A stretch of 64,000 nt of DNA, taken from contig CM020509.1 in NCBI GenBank assembly GCA_009823395.1, positions 14,113,001 to 14,177,000 of the forward strand. The letters run 5' to 3'. Below, one piece after another: positions 35,060 to 45,955 of this stretch (positions within the stretch are counted from its first letter, which is position 1; every line of letters begins with the position of its first letter). The stretch is from Thamnaconus septentrionalis. Taxonomy: Eukaryota; Chordata; Actinopteri; Tetraodontiformes; Monacanthidae. Made by a program: the position numbers and the translations under genes. The notes under the pieces were generated by a model. That model did not search any database, was not told where the DNA came from, and saw only the letters and a list, made by a program, of their open reading frames with translations.

Positions 35060-36958
35060 CAAGCGACAGGAGAAGAAATAATAGCTCAGTCTGGGCTTTG
35101 TGTCTGTGACCTAGTGGTGGTTTCATCGTAGCCATCGACCACAAAACCACAATTTGGTTAGTTTTGCAATGTCAATGAGAGTTGGAGCTGGACTGAGTTT
35201 TAGGTTGTGTTTTTTTTTCCTAATTTGCAAACTCAGCCAGAGATTCAAACCTGTGACAAAAGAGGGAATTAGCAGGAATGCAGGTGACACTTGTTGAATT
35301 CAATTCAGAATGAGCCCTGAGATTTCCTGTGAGCAGTCTGGATGCTTTTTTGGACTGTTATATGTCTTAATGCGTTATTACACATAGAAAATGGTTCCTT
35401 TCAAGGTCCCAAAGTCAAAAAGTACAGAGAGGGCTACATATGCTCTTCTGTAGAGATTTGTAGCGGTTCGTCACAGTTAGTCAGTTAGAGTTTTCGATTG
35501 AGTTCCCAAGGTGAAAAAAAGATGTGAAAACGGCCATTGTGTGGGGAAATCTTGTGATTTCGCGAAGATCTGGTATAAATTACATTTTCTGACAAATTGG
35601 AGCACATGTATGAGCCCAGCTTGTGTGTGACCCTGGTTATCCTCGGGAAAAACCGATCCAAGCTCCATAAACAAGCTTTCTGTTGTGGTCCATGTTTATG
35701 CCTGTTGTGCAGTCGTGTTTGCGTCATGCTGTGAGCGACTCCGTGTGTTGGTCTGTCGGACTCGTCCGTCCTCGAGCGCCCTGCGCTACCGACTTCATCA
35801 GCCCTGTTTCCGTCATTCCGTAAACATCTCCCGAATCGTGGAAAATCGAGCCACAATATCCATAATCAACTTTTTCAACAACAAAATGTGTATGTCAATG
35901 ATTTGGCCTCCCATCTTGTTTGAAATCACTGACCATCTGTCTTCTCAGGCGTAACAGCAACCACATTGATGGGTCTCTGTTTATAATTCTAACCAAGCAC
36001 CAAAAGGCGGGGACTTTGGAAATAACCTCCACCAGGAAGGAATAAAGAGTTTTTAATTAAAAATCTCCCCTTTATCGTTGCCTATAATTTCTCCATAAAC
36101 AACATGTTGCTCTGCCCGATTTTCTTTTCTTTTTTTCTTTTTTTTAAATCCTGTCAAGACAGTAAACATGACCACAATGGAAGAATAAAAGACCCCTCTT
36201 AAGGCTCTCCAGCTTCTTCACTCTGTGAAATCATTTTATATCTGCTGCTAACAAATCCCCAAACTAATCCCACTTTTGTGTGGTTGAGGCGGTGTAGAAC
36301 TCAATTTCTGTCCAATTACAGCTGCAGTCATACTTCCTGCGACCGACAGTCGCTATCTTTGGTTTTAAATTAGTCCCACATGAGCAGTATCACTGCATCA
36401 GGATGCTTGAAACGTTTCCCCAACAGCTCATGTTGGAGCGATGCATTTGCTTCTATTCAAAAATGGCGTATTGAAACTTATATATTCTTGTATGTACATT
36501 AGTAGCAGGCATTGTGTGGCAGTGTAGGGCAACAGATGAACAAATTGATGTTTTTGGGGTTTTTTATATTTACCTGGCACAGCAGCAATTTTACTGAGGT
36601 TTTCCAATGTGAAATCTCACTCATCCTTCTTGCAACATCCAATAGAGAGCATTTTTAAATGGGCTTGAATTTGAATAGGATTCTACAACCAGTCGACATC
36701 CTTTCAGTTGTGACACGGCGAGAAAGTATCAAATCCGAACAAACCTTCACCTGTCAAATTTTCCCTCCACTTTCCAAACGCATTTCGTAGGCTTTTTTTT
36801 TTTTATCAGATGGACACATGCGATTAATCCAAGATGCTCCATTGGTGTGCAAGGTTAACTTTATGATCGCTGTTAATGTAACCGTGTAACTTTGTTTAAT
36901 GTTCTGTTTTCATTTCTTTCTCTCCAAAATCCTTTCATCCCGGCACATTTACCTACCG
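35059..36958. other. Unique AT-rich non-coding stretch
   Basis: Nothing recognised. The 123-codon minus-strand frame at 35485-35856 has no known domain. T-runs occur at 36130 and 36800. Confidence 0.5.
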
Positions 36959-36959
36959 G

Positions 36960-37260
36960 CATGGCTGCTCAGTGTCCTCCATCTGAGCGGAACTCCCGGA
37001 GGGCCATGCTCAACATTAGTAACTCTTTTGGAGCAAAGTATCGGACACTAATTAGCAGCATAGTGTTGGGATGCGGCCAGCAATTGCTAAATACAGGGTT
37101 GGAGCAGCCCTGTACTGTAAATCTGGGGCGAGTGCAGCTGGGAGCGCAGATGTTGGTCCCTGTGGGTCCCTCTGACACTGGGTTTATGTGAACCTCCCAG
37201 TGATCTACTGTAGTTTGCACAAAGTGCACCGTCAGCTGATAAACATTTTCCTTAGCTTTT
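36960..37260. promoter_or_regulatory. Possible conserved non-coding element
   Basis: A compact non-repetitive, low-CpG block with CTAATTAGC, CAGCAATTGCT and CAGCTG cores and a 7-bp hairpin (TACAGGG 37092-37098 / CCCTGTA 37108-37114). It is open for about 220 bases on both strands, but neither product (99 codons plus, 86 codons minus) resembles a protein. The character is that of a regulatory element; conservation is untested. Confidence 0.22.
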
Positions 37261-37404
37261 CTTTTGTCCGCTCAGTAATTCTGTTTTTAATCCAATTTTA
37301 AAGAAGTTAACCAAGCAAAAAGATAAACTAAAATGAAATTAAAATTAATGATAAATTCATGATTCTACCTTCTCCTTTTTCCTTTTCCATATTTTCCCTT
37401 TTCC

Positions 37405-37406
37405 AT

Positions 37407-37439
<33 letters not shown>

Positions 37440-37442
37440 TAA
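37405..37442. repeat. (ATAC)n / (AT)n compound microsatellite
   Basis: About six ATAC units run into a short AT array. Confidence 0.93.
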
Positions 37443-38596
37443 ATATAGATGTTGCTAGAATCCAAGTGGTTCCCATTCCAGATCCCAAAACTGGTCCTGA
37501 TGAGTGTGAACACCGTGTGAACGCTGAGACGTATCGACCGTGAAACAAAATATCCCCATAAAGCACAATTACGCGAGTTTATTCAGCGCGCACACAAAAG
37601 CCAAACATCGGAAGGGACAATTAACCTCGGTGACTTCGCGCTGATGCGTCGACTCAGCGGCACACGTTCCCTCTCTGGCGCTGAAACGCGGGGAATCCCT
37701 TCCAGGAGCGCGGCCTTGTTCTGCTGCCTCTGTGCCGCTCAGCTGTCAGAAACAGGCGACTCCCCGCCGAGATGTCAGGTTCAAGGGTTAAACAGGACCG
37801 AGCCGTCTGCTCATTATCCTCAACCTGTGGCTGAGGGCAACCCCTCAGTGAAAGTGTGACATTAGCCACATGTCTTATGCATATGTGGAACGAGAAAGGA
37901 GGCGTTGCAGAATAAAGTAGCTGAAAATTTTGCTCAAAAATGCCTAAAAAGAAAGCTGTAATGTTTTAAGAGCTTTCTACCTGTGTCACATGGTAGCAAT
38001 TTCTACTGAGGGGCTGTCGCAGTGCAGATGTTAACACTTATCTCAGAGCTGCTGGTGCGACTGGAGAATCTCCCCGTCAGCCGATCCCGGTGCACTCTGC
38101 TCCCAGTATGACAGAGACGGCTGGTAGAAATGTGCACACAAGAGCCGTTTGTTCATGTGAAACCTGGGCGGGAGTTTTTTTTTTTTTTTTCCCCGCTAAA
38201 AGCCGAAAAAGAGCGGCGCCTAGCGTGAAAACGAAGCTCGGTTGTAACAGCGTTTAAATCAGCCGTTGCTGCGTGTGTGCAGAGACAGACATTAACCCTG
38301 ATGGATGTGGTGTAAAAAAACAAAATCCCACCGCATCTGCAGGGCGGCGTCCATCAGGTGGGCCGCCGCCCATGTGCGCTCAGTGGTTTCTCCCCAAATG
38401 AGAACCCCAGGGTCTCGCCGGAGGACCTGGCCTCGTTTCTCCTCCGTGTCATCAGCTGCTTCCCCGTCGTATTTTGACACACAATATCCGGCCCTGGTTT
38501 CCTCTCGGCTGCGTTGGATCACCACCTAATGAGTGCTGAGTAAAGCCAAGGTATATCAGGGAAAGACAGCGGGTTCCAATGTAAATAGTATGTGAG
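37443..38596. other. Unique non-coding stretch
   Basis: No gene is recognised. A T-run lies at 38176-38190. Frames at 38292-38529 are open on both strands without a known domain. Confidence 0.5.
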
Positions 38597-39176
38597 TTTC
38601 GAGGAACATTGTGAAATTTTTCTACCCGAAAACGATCTTTTTCACCGTTCGTTGACTTGTCACAGATGCTCTTGCTATTAACTCAGTGGCCCTGGTTGGC
38701 TATTGGATGACATCAGCTTGGCTGGCTGTCCAACACCCACTTATTAGAATGCATATTGTCTTCCAAACCGACATCAACATCTATTGTGTATTAAAAATTC
38801 CCTGGTTCGCTGGCCGTTCTTTGGCCGACCCAACAAAGACCAAAGAAAATGTCGAGCAAGTTGATGAAAGTTATTTATATGCTGAGAAACCTGCCAATGA
38901 CACAGTCCAGAAAGCCATAAACTGTATTTGTGACCAATTTTTGAACATTATGCAGCTCAACAGACAACCAGCTCGCAGGGACTGTAAGTTTATAGTGCAT
39001 AGTTTCGAAAGAAGGTGCTGGGCAGGCGACCCATGTTTAAAAAGTCTCTTACCAGGTCAGCAGAGGACACTGTCAGTAACGCCGCCGCCAGTTTCAATGT
39101 TACAGGTCAGTGAGCTGTAAAAACGATTTTCAAACAAAACTTTTATGTTAGAGAAACTTCACACTGTTGCTTTAAA
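38597..39176. mobile_element. About 580-bp DNA transposon with long imperfect terminal inverted repeats
   Basis: The left end from 38597 and the reverse complement of the right end from 39176 agree at 23 of the first 30 bases (TTT..AG.AACA.TGTGAA.TTT.TCTA.C). After a 15-nt length difference they agree again in GAAAA(C/T)CG..TTTTT.CA and TGACYTGT. TTTAAAG-CA-GTGTGAA ends are typical of a short teleost DNA element family. The 144-codon frame at 38686-39120 inside resembles no transposase I know. No clear target duplication is visible. Confidence 0.55.
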
Positions 39177-39509
39177 CCCTTTCACAGAGTTATTCAGCAG
39201 CAGAGATGATGCAACAGGTCTGAGGTCTGTTCTGAGTCTCCTCAGGTAACGGAAATATTTCAGATCATTATCAAAATTAAACACGGACTACGCTCTCATG
39301 CCTCACCGAGGCAGCGACGGGTTTCCATGTGTGTGCATCATCAGTGCCAGAGCGAGACCTGTATTTGTGTTGGGGAGCAAAATCCCCCCCCACCCCAACC
39401 CAGTCTCCAATAATCTCAGCCATTCTTTGTGTGAAAGGAGTTGAGTTTGACATTAGTGTGGAAACCTTGCGACAACATTTGTGTTTTTAATAAAAGAGAA
39501 AAAACAGCC

Positions 39510-39511
<2 letters not shown>
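39177..39511. other. Unique non-coding stretch
   Basis: Nothing recognised except a C-run near 39386. Confidence 0.5.

Positions 39512-39545
<34 letters not shown>
39512..39545. repeat. (TG)17 microsatellite
   Basis: Perfect TG array. Confidence 0.95.
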
Positions 39546-39546
<1 letters not shown>

Positions 39547-41702
39547 CGTACGGTAAACAGTAAGACACGCACGCAAACGCACACTCATCTGTGATTAAGC
39601 GTCCGCGGCCCGCGCTGCTCTCACACCAAAGGTACGCCTGGTGACATATTACTTCCAGGAACTACAAAGAGGGCGGCGGCCTGGTTAAAAGGGGGCCGGA
39701 CAGTGATGTATCGCCTTTGCTTAGCGGGGACAGATGGCCCATTACAGCTTATTACAGCCCGTTCCCTTACTTACAGCGTAATTTGTTTCCAATTATTTGT
39801 ACAGTAAGTAGGGCTTCCCCCCTTGAGCACAAATATCGCCGCGCACTCTTGTGAGTGTGTGTACACACACTCTTCCTCGGGTCGCATCAGACGGGGCCTC
39901 CTCCGCGCCTATAAAAGGGGGCCCGTCTACTTTCTGCTGTAGATTTTGAAAAAAAAAGAAAAGAAAGAAAGAACAGAGTGTAATTTTTTCAGACGCTGGC
40001 ATCTGGTGAGGCAACTTCTCAGCAGCGGGTATCGAGTTTAAAGTCTTTCGTGCTGCGCGCATTTGTTTGCGAGAGGGTTGACGTCATGCCGAAAGTGCAG
40101 AGCAGCTGCCGTACCTGCGCACGGTAAGAGGCCGAGCCGCAGGAAGGATGGTGGCCAGCAATCGAAGGGATGGGCGGGCGGAGTAAACACACGGGGCGGA
40201 GGATGAGGACTTTATTAGGATCCCTGTTGGATGGTGCAGAGCACCAGCTGTTCGTCTCCCTTGGAGTTCGAATGAAAGGGAGAAAATGGGCAGGAGGAAA
40301 GGATTACAAACGCCGGAGATCCCAAAAAAGGAGAAAGAAAGAAAAGGTGTGATTTTATTGCGATTGACCACATGAAGGAGGCGCTCGCTTTTACTGCTGA
40401 GGTGCTGATTTCACTGACTGAGCTCCACGTTGTCCGTGTAGTTTTTCAGTTTATTAAGAACGACGCAAATAGTACCTCACTCATAGCGTCTTTGTTGTTT
40501 CACAGTCCATTTGTGCATGAAAGCAGAAAGATGCCTTTGTATTACACAGCGGTTAATTGCACGCGGCCCGATCGTTTCTATTTATGGGCGGATTCCCGGA
40601 AAATTGAAAACTCGTCGTTGGGGTTTTTTTTTAAGTGAGACGACGCAACACAACTTTTGCCCAGATGTTTCTGTTTCCCTTCGCCAAAACGGACCATGTG
40701 CGGCGCTTCATCACTCAGCAAATGTTAATTCTGCTCCCCGTCGGATAATAAAACAACAATGAACTGGCTCAAAACTCGCCCCACATCGTGCCAGGACCCG
40801 TCACGGTGATGGATGGATGACTTCCAGTAACAGCTCCACGTGCATCCTCCAAATTGTGTATATAAATCTGACGAAGCGGCGACGCCAACTCGCGAGCACG
40901 AGAGCCGGATCTGACAATTTTCATAAAGCGTTCTCAACTTTTCTCTTTCCATTTCAACTTCCACCGCGGGATGATTTGTGGCGCGCCGCCCCTGGAGAAG
41001 ATACACATGGATTTGCAACTAATTATCTCAGAGCTGATTAACCGCTGGCATAATCGGCTTGGACGGCCTGATGTTCCCGGGGTCAGAGGTCGCTGCTCGC
41101 CGTTCCCCCACCCCGTCGAGTCGGGGCCTGAAATGGGGAGCAGGAGCCACGGTTTGATCCTCATGTCAGGAGACTGCTGTTGAGGCAGCAGCGAGTCACC
41201 TCAGCCCTGCCTCCCCCACTCGGGCTGCGGGGGGGTGGGGGGTCTGGGTGGTTGAGGGACACCTGAGCTGAGCTCCCGTCAAGCGTGGCTAACCAATTCC
41301 ACACCTGAGGGGCCGCCGCCAGAGTGCCGTTGGGCCAGGGAGGGGGGGGCCGGAATGCGGAGCGCCGAGTTTCGGAGCCAATAAAGGTATTGTGCATATA
41401 CAGTGGGGACTTAAACAGTAACAGGCGACCAGATTTAAAGCCCCCCGCGCCCCATGCAGAGGAGGGGGAGGGGGGATAATTGGCTGTAATGCGTTTCCAC
41501 TGTAAACAACGATGTCGCCTAATTTTAGCTTTTCCTGGGGACCCGTTTTTCTGGTTCACTGGCTTTAAAAGGCCAGATTGGATGGACGCGGACCTGTGAT
41601 TGGCTGAGGACAGCTATTTTATCAGCATAGTTTGGTTACTTAAACAGATTAATCACATTGCTAACGATCCAGATTACTTAAATTTAGTACCATTTGTTTA
41701 TT
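39546..41702. other. Unique non-coding stretch
   Basis: No gene is recognised. G-runs at 41230-41245, 41341-41350 and 41460-41480 are possible G-quadruplex sites. Several overlapping frames at 40725-41559 reflect GC-rich composition. Confidence 0.5.
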
Positions 41703-41880
41703 GAAAGGTCCCATATTTTGCTAATTTTAAAGATCTTATTTTTTTCCAAGGACTCAGTTGGAGCAGCATCTCGGAAAGAAAAAAAAAAACAAATCTTTCT
41801 GCTTCCTGCTAAAACTGCTACTTTGTTGAGGCATCCGCATAATTGGCACTGGACTTCAGCAGGTAACAAACACCTGGCTG
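41703..41880 (+). mobile_element. Possible degenerate DNA-transposon end
   Basis: GAAAGGTCCCATATTTTGCT at 41704-41723 matches the start (AAAGGTCCCATATT) of a widespread short teleost DNA transposon family as I remember it. The other end was not found and the body has decayed, so the right limit is a guess. It may be of the same family as the remnant at 19600-20010. Confidence 0.3.
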
Positions 41881-44031
41881 GAGGTTTTAGTGCTGACTAG
41901 AGGAATTGCAACATTTGTGATCACAAAAGGCGGATTTTAATGGACTTTTCCCAGACGCACATTGAGTTTTGCGAGGTATATAAAACCTTTAAAAATTGAT
42001 CAATAGAATAGTGATGACTGCTTTTTAAACAGAGCTTCTAACCCCCTTGACCGTTTGAAGTGAAACAAAGGATCCTCCTACTACTTAGTGTACGATACCC
42101 ATAAGTAATTACAGCTCCTCGTTTTCTGTGATCGAAACCTCCCGACCCCGTCGCTGACGTCGTGTTCGCCGGGCCTCTTGTCTTTTGAGCAGAGCTTGTC
42201 CAGACTTAGCGGGTGGATGCGTCTGAATGAAATTTAGCGAAACTCCAGAGATGCGATGTGTCTGCTGTCCGCCCACCAGAGCCTCGGCTTAACCTTCGGC
42301 ACAAAACAACAGGAGGCAGCGGGACGCGGAGGAAACATGAAAACGTGCGGTTTCACGGTTTATACAGCCAGCGATGGCTCACCGTGCCGCATTGTTCCTC
42401 CGCTTCCGAGCAAAAATTGCGAACAAACAACAAGAATTAGTTGTGTACAGCCCTGGTTACGGGAGCCTCCGCATCCGCTCAGGTTCTGTTTTCTTTGGGT
42501 TCCGTCCCACTCTGGCATCCCAACAGAGAAATTCCCCCGCAGCCTCGTTCATCCTTCAGCTTTGACATCTTGTTGTTTTGCCGAAGCCACATGAAGAGCC
42601 TGGTGGCGGAACAGGGAACAGGTTCTCAGAACGTCATCCGTAATATCGGGGCTGTCGGGTTGCATCAGAAACGTCATTTGGGAACGCCGTGTAGAGCACA
42701 TCCAAGTTTGGACATACAGTGGCAGATGGATTTTGGAGCCGTCGTGCGCCTGCTTTCCATAAAGCAGCGCATGGCATGACTGTGTAGTCGGTGGTTAATC
42801 TCTAGAATCAACACAAAATCCTGCCAGCGCTGCTCCGCAAACACTTCTGAGAGCTGTCAGAGCAGACGGGTCGGTTCTGAAAGATTCGTCCCATTGAAAA
42901 AAAAAAAAAAATGAGTGTTGACGATGCAGAGTCTTTTAGCTGCAGAGAGAACCACATGAATGCCATTAGTTTCGTTTTCATAAGTCTCTTGGACGCGCGC
43001 AGGTTTGGCTGGTAAATGAAACTGTCGACTTGCATTAACGTCATCGTGCTTCCCAGTCACAGCGTCTTTACTCCCTCCTCCTCAAGTTCGGCTGGGATCC
43101 GCTCGCCCGGCCTGGTTGCCTGGCCGGCGGCTGTCCCGCTGTTTGTTTTTCCCCGGCGCCCTCAGTTGACACCGGTTCGGCCGCTCGTGACGTCGGCCCC
43201 CGAGTCGGTGGGAAAGTGGACGGAGGGAAGCGATGGGCAGATGTGAGGCCTGCGATGCGTGTCTCACATCAAAGATTGGTGGGGGTTTTTTTTGCGAAGG
43301 AGGGCACATCTGGACTTTATGGACTCGTCAAGAGGGGCGCACGTACGCTGTGGATACTCACACTGATGAGGACCACCCCCACTCCCCCACCGACTGTGTT
43401 TACACCAGGAAACACTTCTGTGTTCCTAATCCAGGAAAGTGTTTGCCTTCGTTTGAATCAGCGCGCTACAAACTTTCCTTTCGCCTTTCCGCCGCTCGGC
43501 TCACGTACGCAGGCCTCGTCCTCGGGCTCCCATCACGCTGCGTTAAGAGCTTCAATTGCTTACATGAGTTGCGCCCTGCAGGTGGGAATCCCTCGTCGGA
43601 AAGTGGAGCACTTTCCCCTCGGAAACTCTCATCATCGGAAAAGACCTGCGAGCGAAAAGCCGTATTCTGCGTATTTAGGGATATATTTGCACCCCGCTAC
43701 AGCGCATTAAAATTAAACTTTCCCGCATCCCCCTCATTGGCACGCAAGCGGCTCTCAGGAAATGAGCTGAAGCTCAGAAGAATTTGCTTTTGCAGGCCTT
43801 TGGTCGTAAACTGGAGCGCAGGACAAACATTAATCTTGGCCCGATGATTGTCCCTGGATGAAAGGTCATGAAAAGAAACCGCTGGATCTTTTACAGTTGA
43901 CTATGAGTTTTAAAGCTGTTTGTCAAGCAGACGTCTTCATGTACGGCTGAATTTGAATTAGAAAATTTGAATTTCAGGGGCGCCAATCAGGGAAGCTCTC
44001 TATTGACCGCTGACGTTTAGTGGTTTGGGAT

Positions 44032-44032
<1 letters not shown>
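41881..44032. other. Unique, partly GC-rich stretch holding the longest open frame
   Basis: The 204-codon plus frame at 43233-43847 is the longest in the window. It overlaps a 164-codon frame in another phase, has no recognisable domain, and begins in CpG-rich sequence (43080-43250). I regard it as chance. An A-run lies at 42897-42911. Confidence 0.45.
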
Positions 44033-44072
<40 letters not shown>

Positions 44073-44320
44073 GATGTACTTTATTGATCCCAAATTGGGA
44101 AGCTATACCGTTGCAGCACTTAAAAAACAGTACAAAAAACAAAGTATGCAGTGGTTACAAAAATGCTCAAATCAATATATGTACAACAAACAAATAAAGC
44201 AGATGAGCAAAAGACAGTCGAATTGTGCAGAGGCAGGCATAAGCAACCACTAGTGCATTATTTGCCATTGGGTCCAGGGAAAAAGTCCTGAATGCTCTCT
44301 GTCGCACAGCGAGGAAGAGT
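44033..44320 (-). mobile_element. LINE-type 3' end with (TATC)n tail
   Basis: On the minus strand the sequence ends CCCAATTTGGGATCAATAAAGT followed by ATCATC and about ten TATC units (44033-44072). This is the characteristic terminus of L2/CR1/Rex1-type non-LTR elements in percomorph fishes. The body to about 44320 includes GAATGCTCTCTGTCGCACAG, also typical of this tail region. No ORF remains, so it is a 5'-truncated copy. The second, more decayed copy at 45783-45955 has the same orientation. Confidence 0.65.
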
Positions 44321-44893
44321 TATAGAGAGTCATGGTTCTATTTGGCTGGTTGTCTAAAAGAAAAAATGACCAACAATAACACTCAGTCTCCAGTGACGAC
44401 TTTTGCAAACGTCTGCTGCAACTCAATCCAATGGCATCAACAGTGTTGCACCACCGATATTCTGCTCCTGCAATTAATAAGAAAATAACACCATTTAAAA
44501 TGACATCATTCAGGCATCAGAAATAGCCAGATCTGTGTTTCATCCAGCATCATGCAGTAAATTAACTTCCTCATCACTCCTGAACTTTGACCCCTGGAGC
44601 CAGACAGAGGCGGTTGTAATGAAGGAGTCACGCAATCACAGGCTAGGATTTATAGTGCAAGGTTCCTCGGATGTCTGTTGCCAATACACAGTGATCCATT
44701 CAACACATGTCGGGGTAGGGTCGGGGGGTGCTTCACCTTCCAAAAAAAAACAAAACTTCAAGCCTGCAGTGGCACTTGGAGGGGATAAATCAAAGGTGTC
44801 GCACAGGCAGAATTTATCCTCTGTGGACAATGAGTGGACCTTCAAGGCATTCCTGCCTGGAGCTGCAGAGGCGTTAAGAGAGACAGATCAATG
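44321..44893. other. Unique non-coding stretch
   Basis: May include more of the LINE body on its left side; nothing else recognised. Confidence 0.4.
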
Positions 44894-44917
44894 CTGCTGC
44901 TGCTGCTGCTGCTGCTG
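44894..44917. repeat. (CTG)8 trinucleotide repeat
   Basis: Eight perfect CTG units. It reads as a run of cysteines in the 140-codon frame at 44535-44957, which is not a recognisable protein. Confidence 0.93.
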
Positions 44918-45782
44918 GTGCAAAAGTATTAAAGCATCAAGGGCGCATCCTCTCTGATTTCATCTCCTCGGGCATTCGTCCCAAAAAAGAGACGTAAGAA
45001 GGAAAAAAAAGATCCTTGCAAAAGTTCCATCAGTCCTGCGGACAGCGACGGCATGTTTCGCATTTGTCCACCTCGGGGTGTTGGAACAGGTTTGTTCCAC
45101 CAGCTGGGGGGGTGAGTGAGGTGGGGAGGGGCCGGTTGGGTCGCGCGGGACCCGCCTGACCCTTTTGACCCCGGCTGTGTTAACCTCTTGCACCGGCTGC
45201 TAACCGGATGCGGCGCTCGGCCCCGGAGAGATGCCTGTCGGCTCTGCCCATCTGCCGCCACGCTTTGAGCCGGAGCGGACGTTCCCAGAGCGTTCCCACA
45301 CCTCTGACCCGGCCGGATAAACCAGCTCGCCGCTCGTCCCGCCTCTCCTCTACCCCTCTTCCCCGGCTCTTTGTTGGCTACATTCTCCTTAACTGAATTA
45401 CACCGTCGCTGCGGGGAGGAGAGCCGGCCATGAGGGCGGACAATCAATGACAGACGCTCTCATCAAAGGCGGGCCGGACGTCCTCGCGCTGTTTGTCGTT
45501 AGCGTCGTTCTGCCGGGGCCCGATGGCGAAGGACGATGTGCTGCGGTGTTGGTGGTGGTTGGCGGCGGCGACGGTAATCAGACGAACAAAGCCAGGGCCC
45601 CAGCGGTAGGAACAGGATGTCTCCTTAATAAACACCGTCTTGGATGGCAACAAGCCCACCACTGGATTCTGGCCGCATCTGCCAACGGACTCGTCATGAA
45701 CAGCTTATGGAATCCCAGTTTTCCGACCGGAGTGCATCACCTCCCTAGTGGGTGTTTTCCGTGTGGGTTTGTCATTGTCAGA
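44918..45782. other. CpG-rich non-coding stretch
   Basis: Bases 45110-45600 are GC- and CpG-rich, with overlapping minus and plus frames of up to 172 codons that have no domain. It could be a further CpG-island-like patch; no promoter elements were recognised. Confidence 0.4.
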
Positions 45783-45955
45783 TGGATAGATAGATTGATT
45801 ACCTTATTGACGAGGTAAATAAGGTAAAAAAATAAGATCAAAATAGCAGATAAAAGGTTCCTTTTAAATGTCCGAAGTCTGGTCTACCTGAGCATCACCA
45901 GGTGCTGTTGGCCCTTAGAGATTCACCACTAGTGCACCTTTTTTTTTTTACCATT
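45783..45955 (-). mobile_element. Second, decayed LINE-type 3' tail
   Basis: TGGATAGATAGATTGATTACCTTATTGA (45784-45811) is a degraded form of the (GATA)n-TACTTTATTGA junction at 44072. About 120 bases on, CACCACTAGTGCA followed by CCATTGGACCC parallels AACCACTAGTGCA and CCATTGGGTCC in the first copy. It has the same orientation, lies about 1.7 kb away and has internal deletions. Confidence 0.45.

Noticed and set aside
43233..43847. Longest open frame (204 codons, plus strand)
   Set aside because: No recognisable domain, overlapping open frames in another phase, CpG/GC-rich composition, and no supporting splice or promoter evidence.
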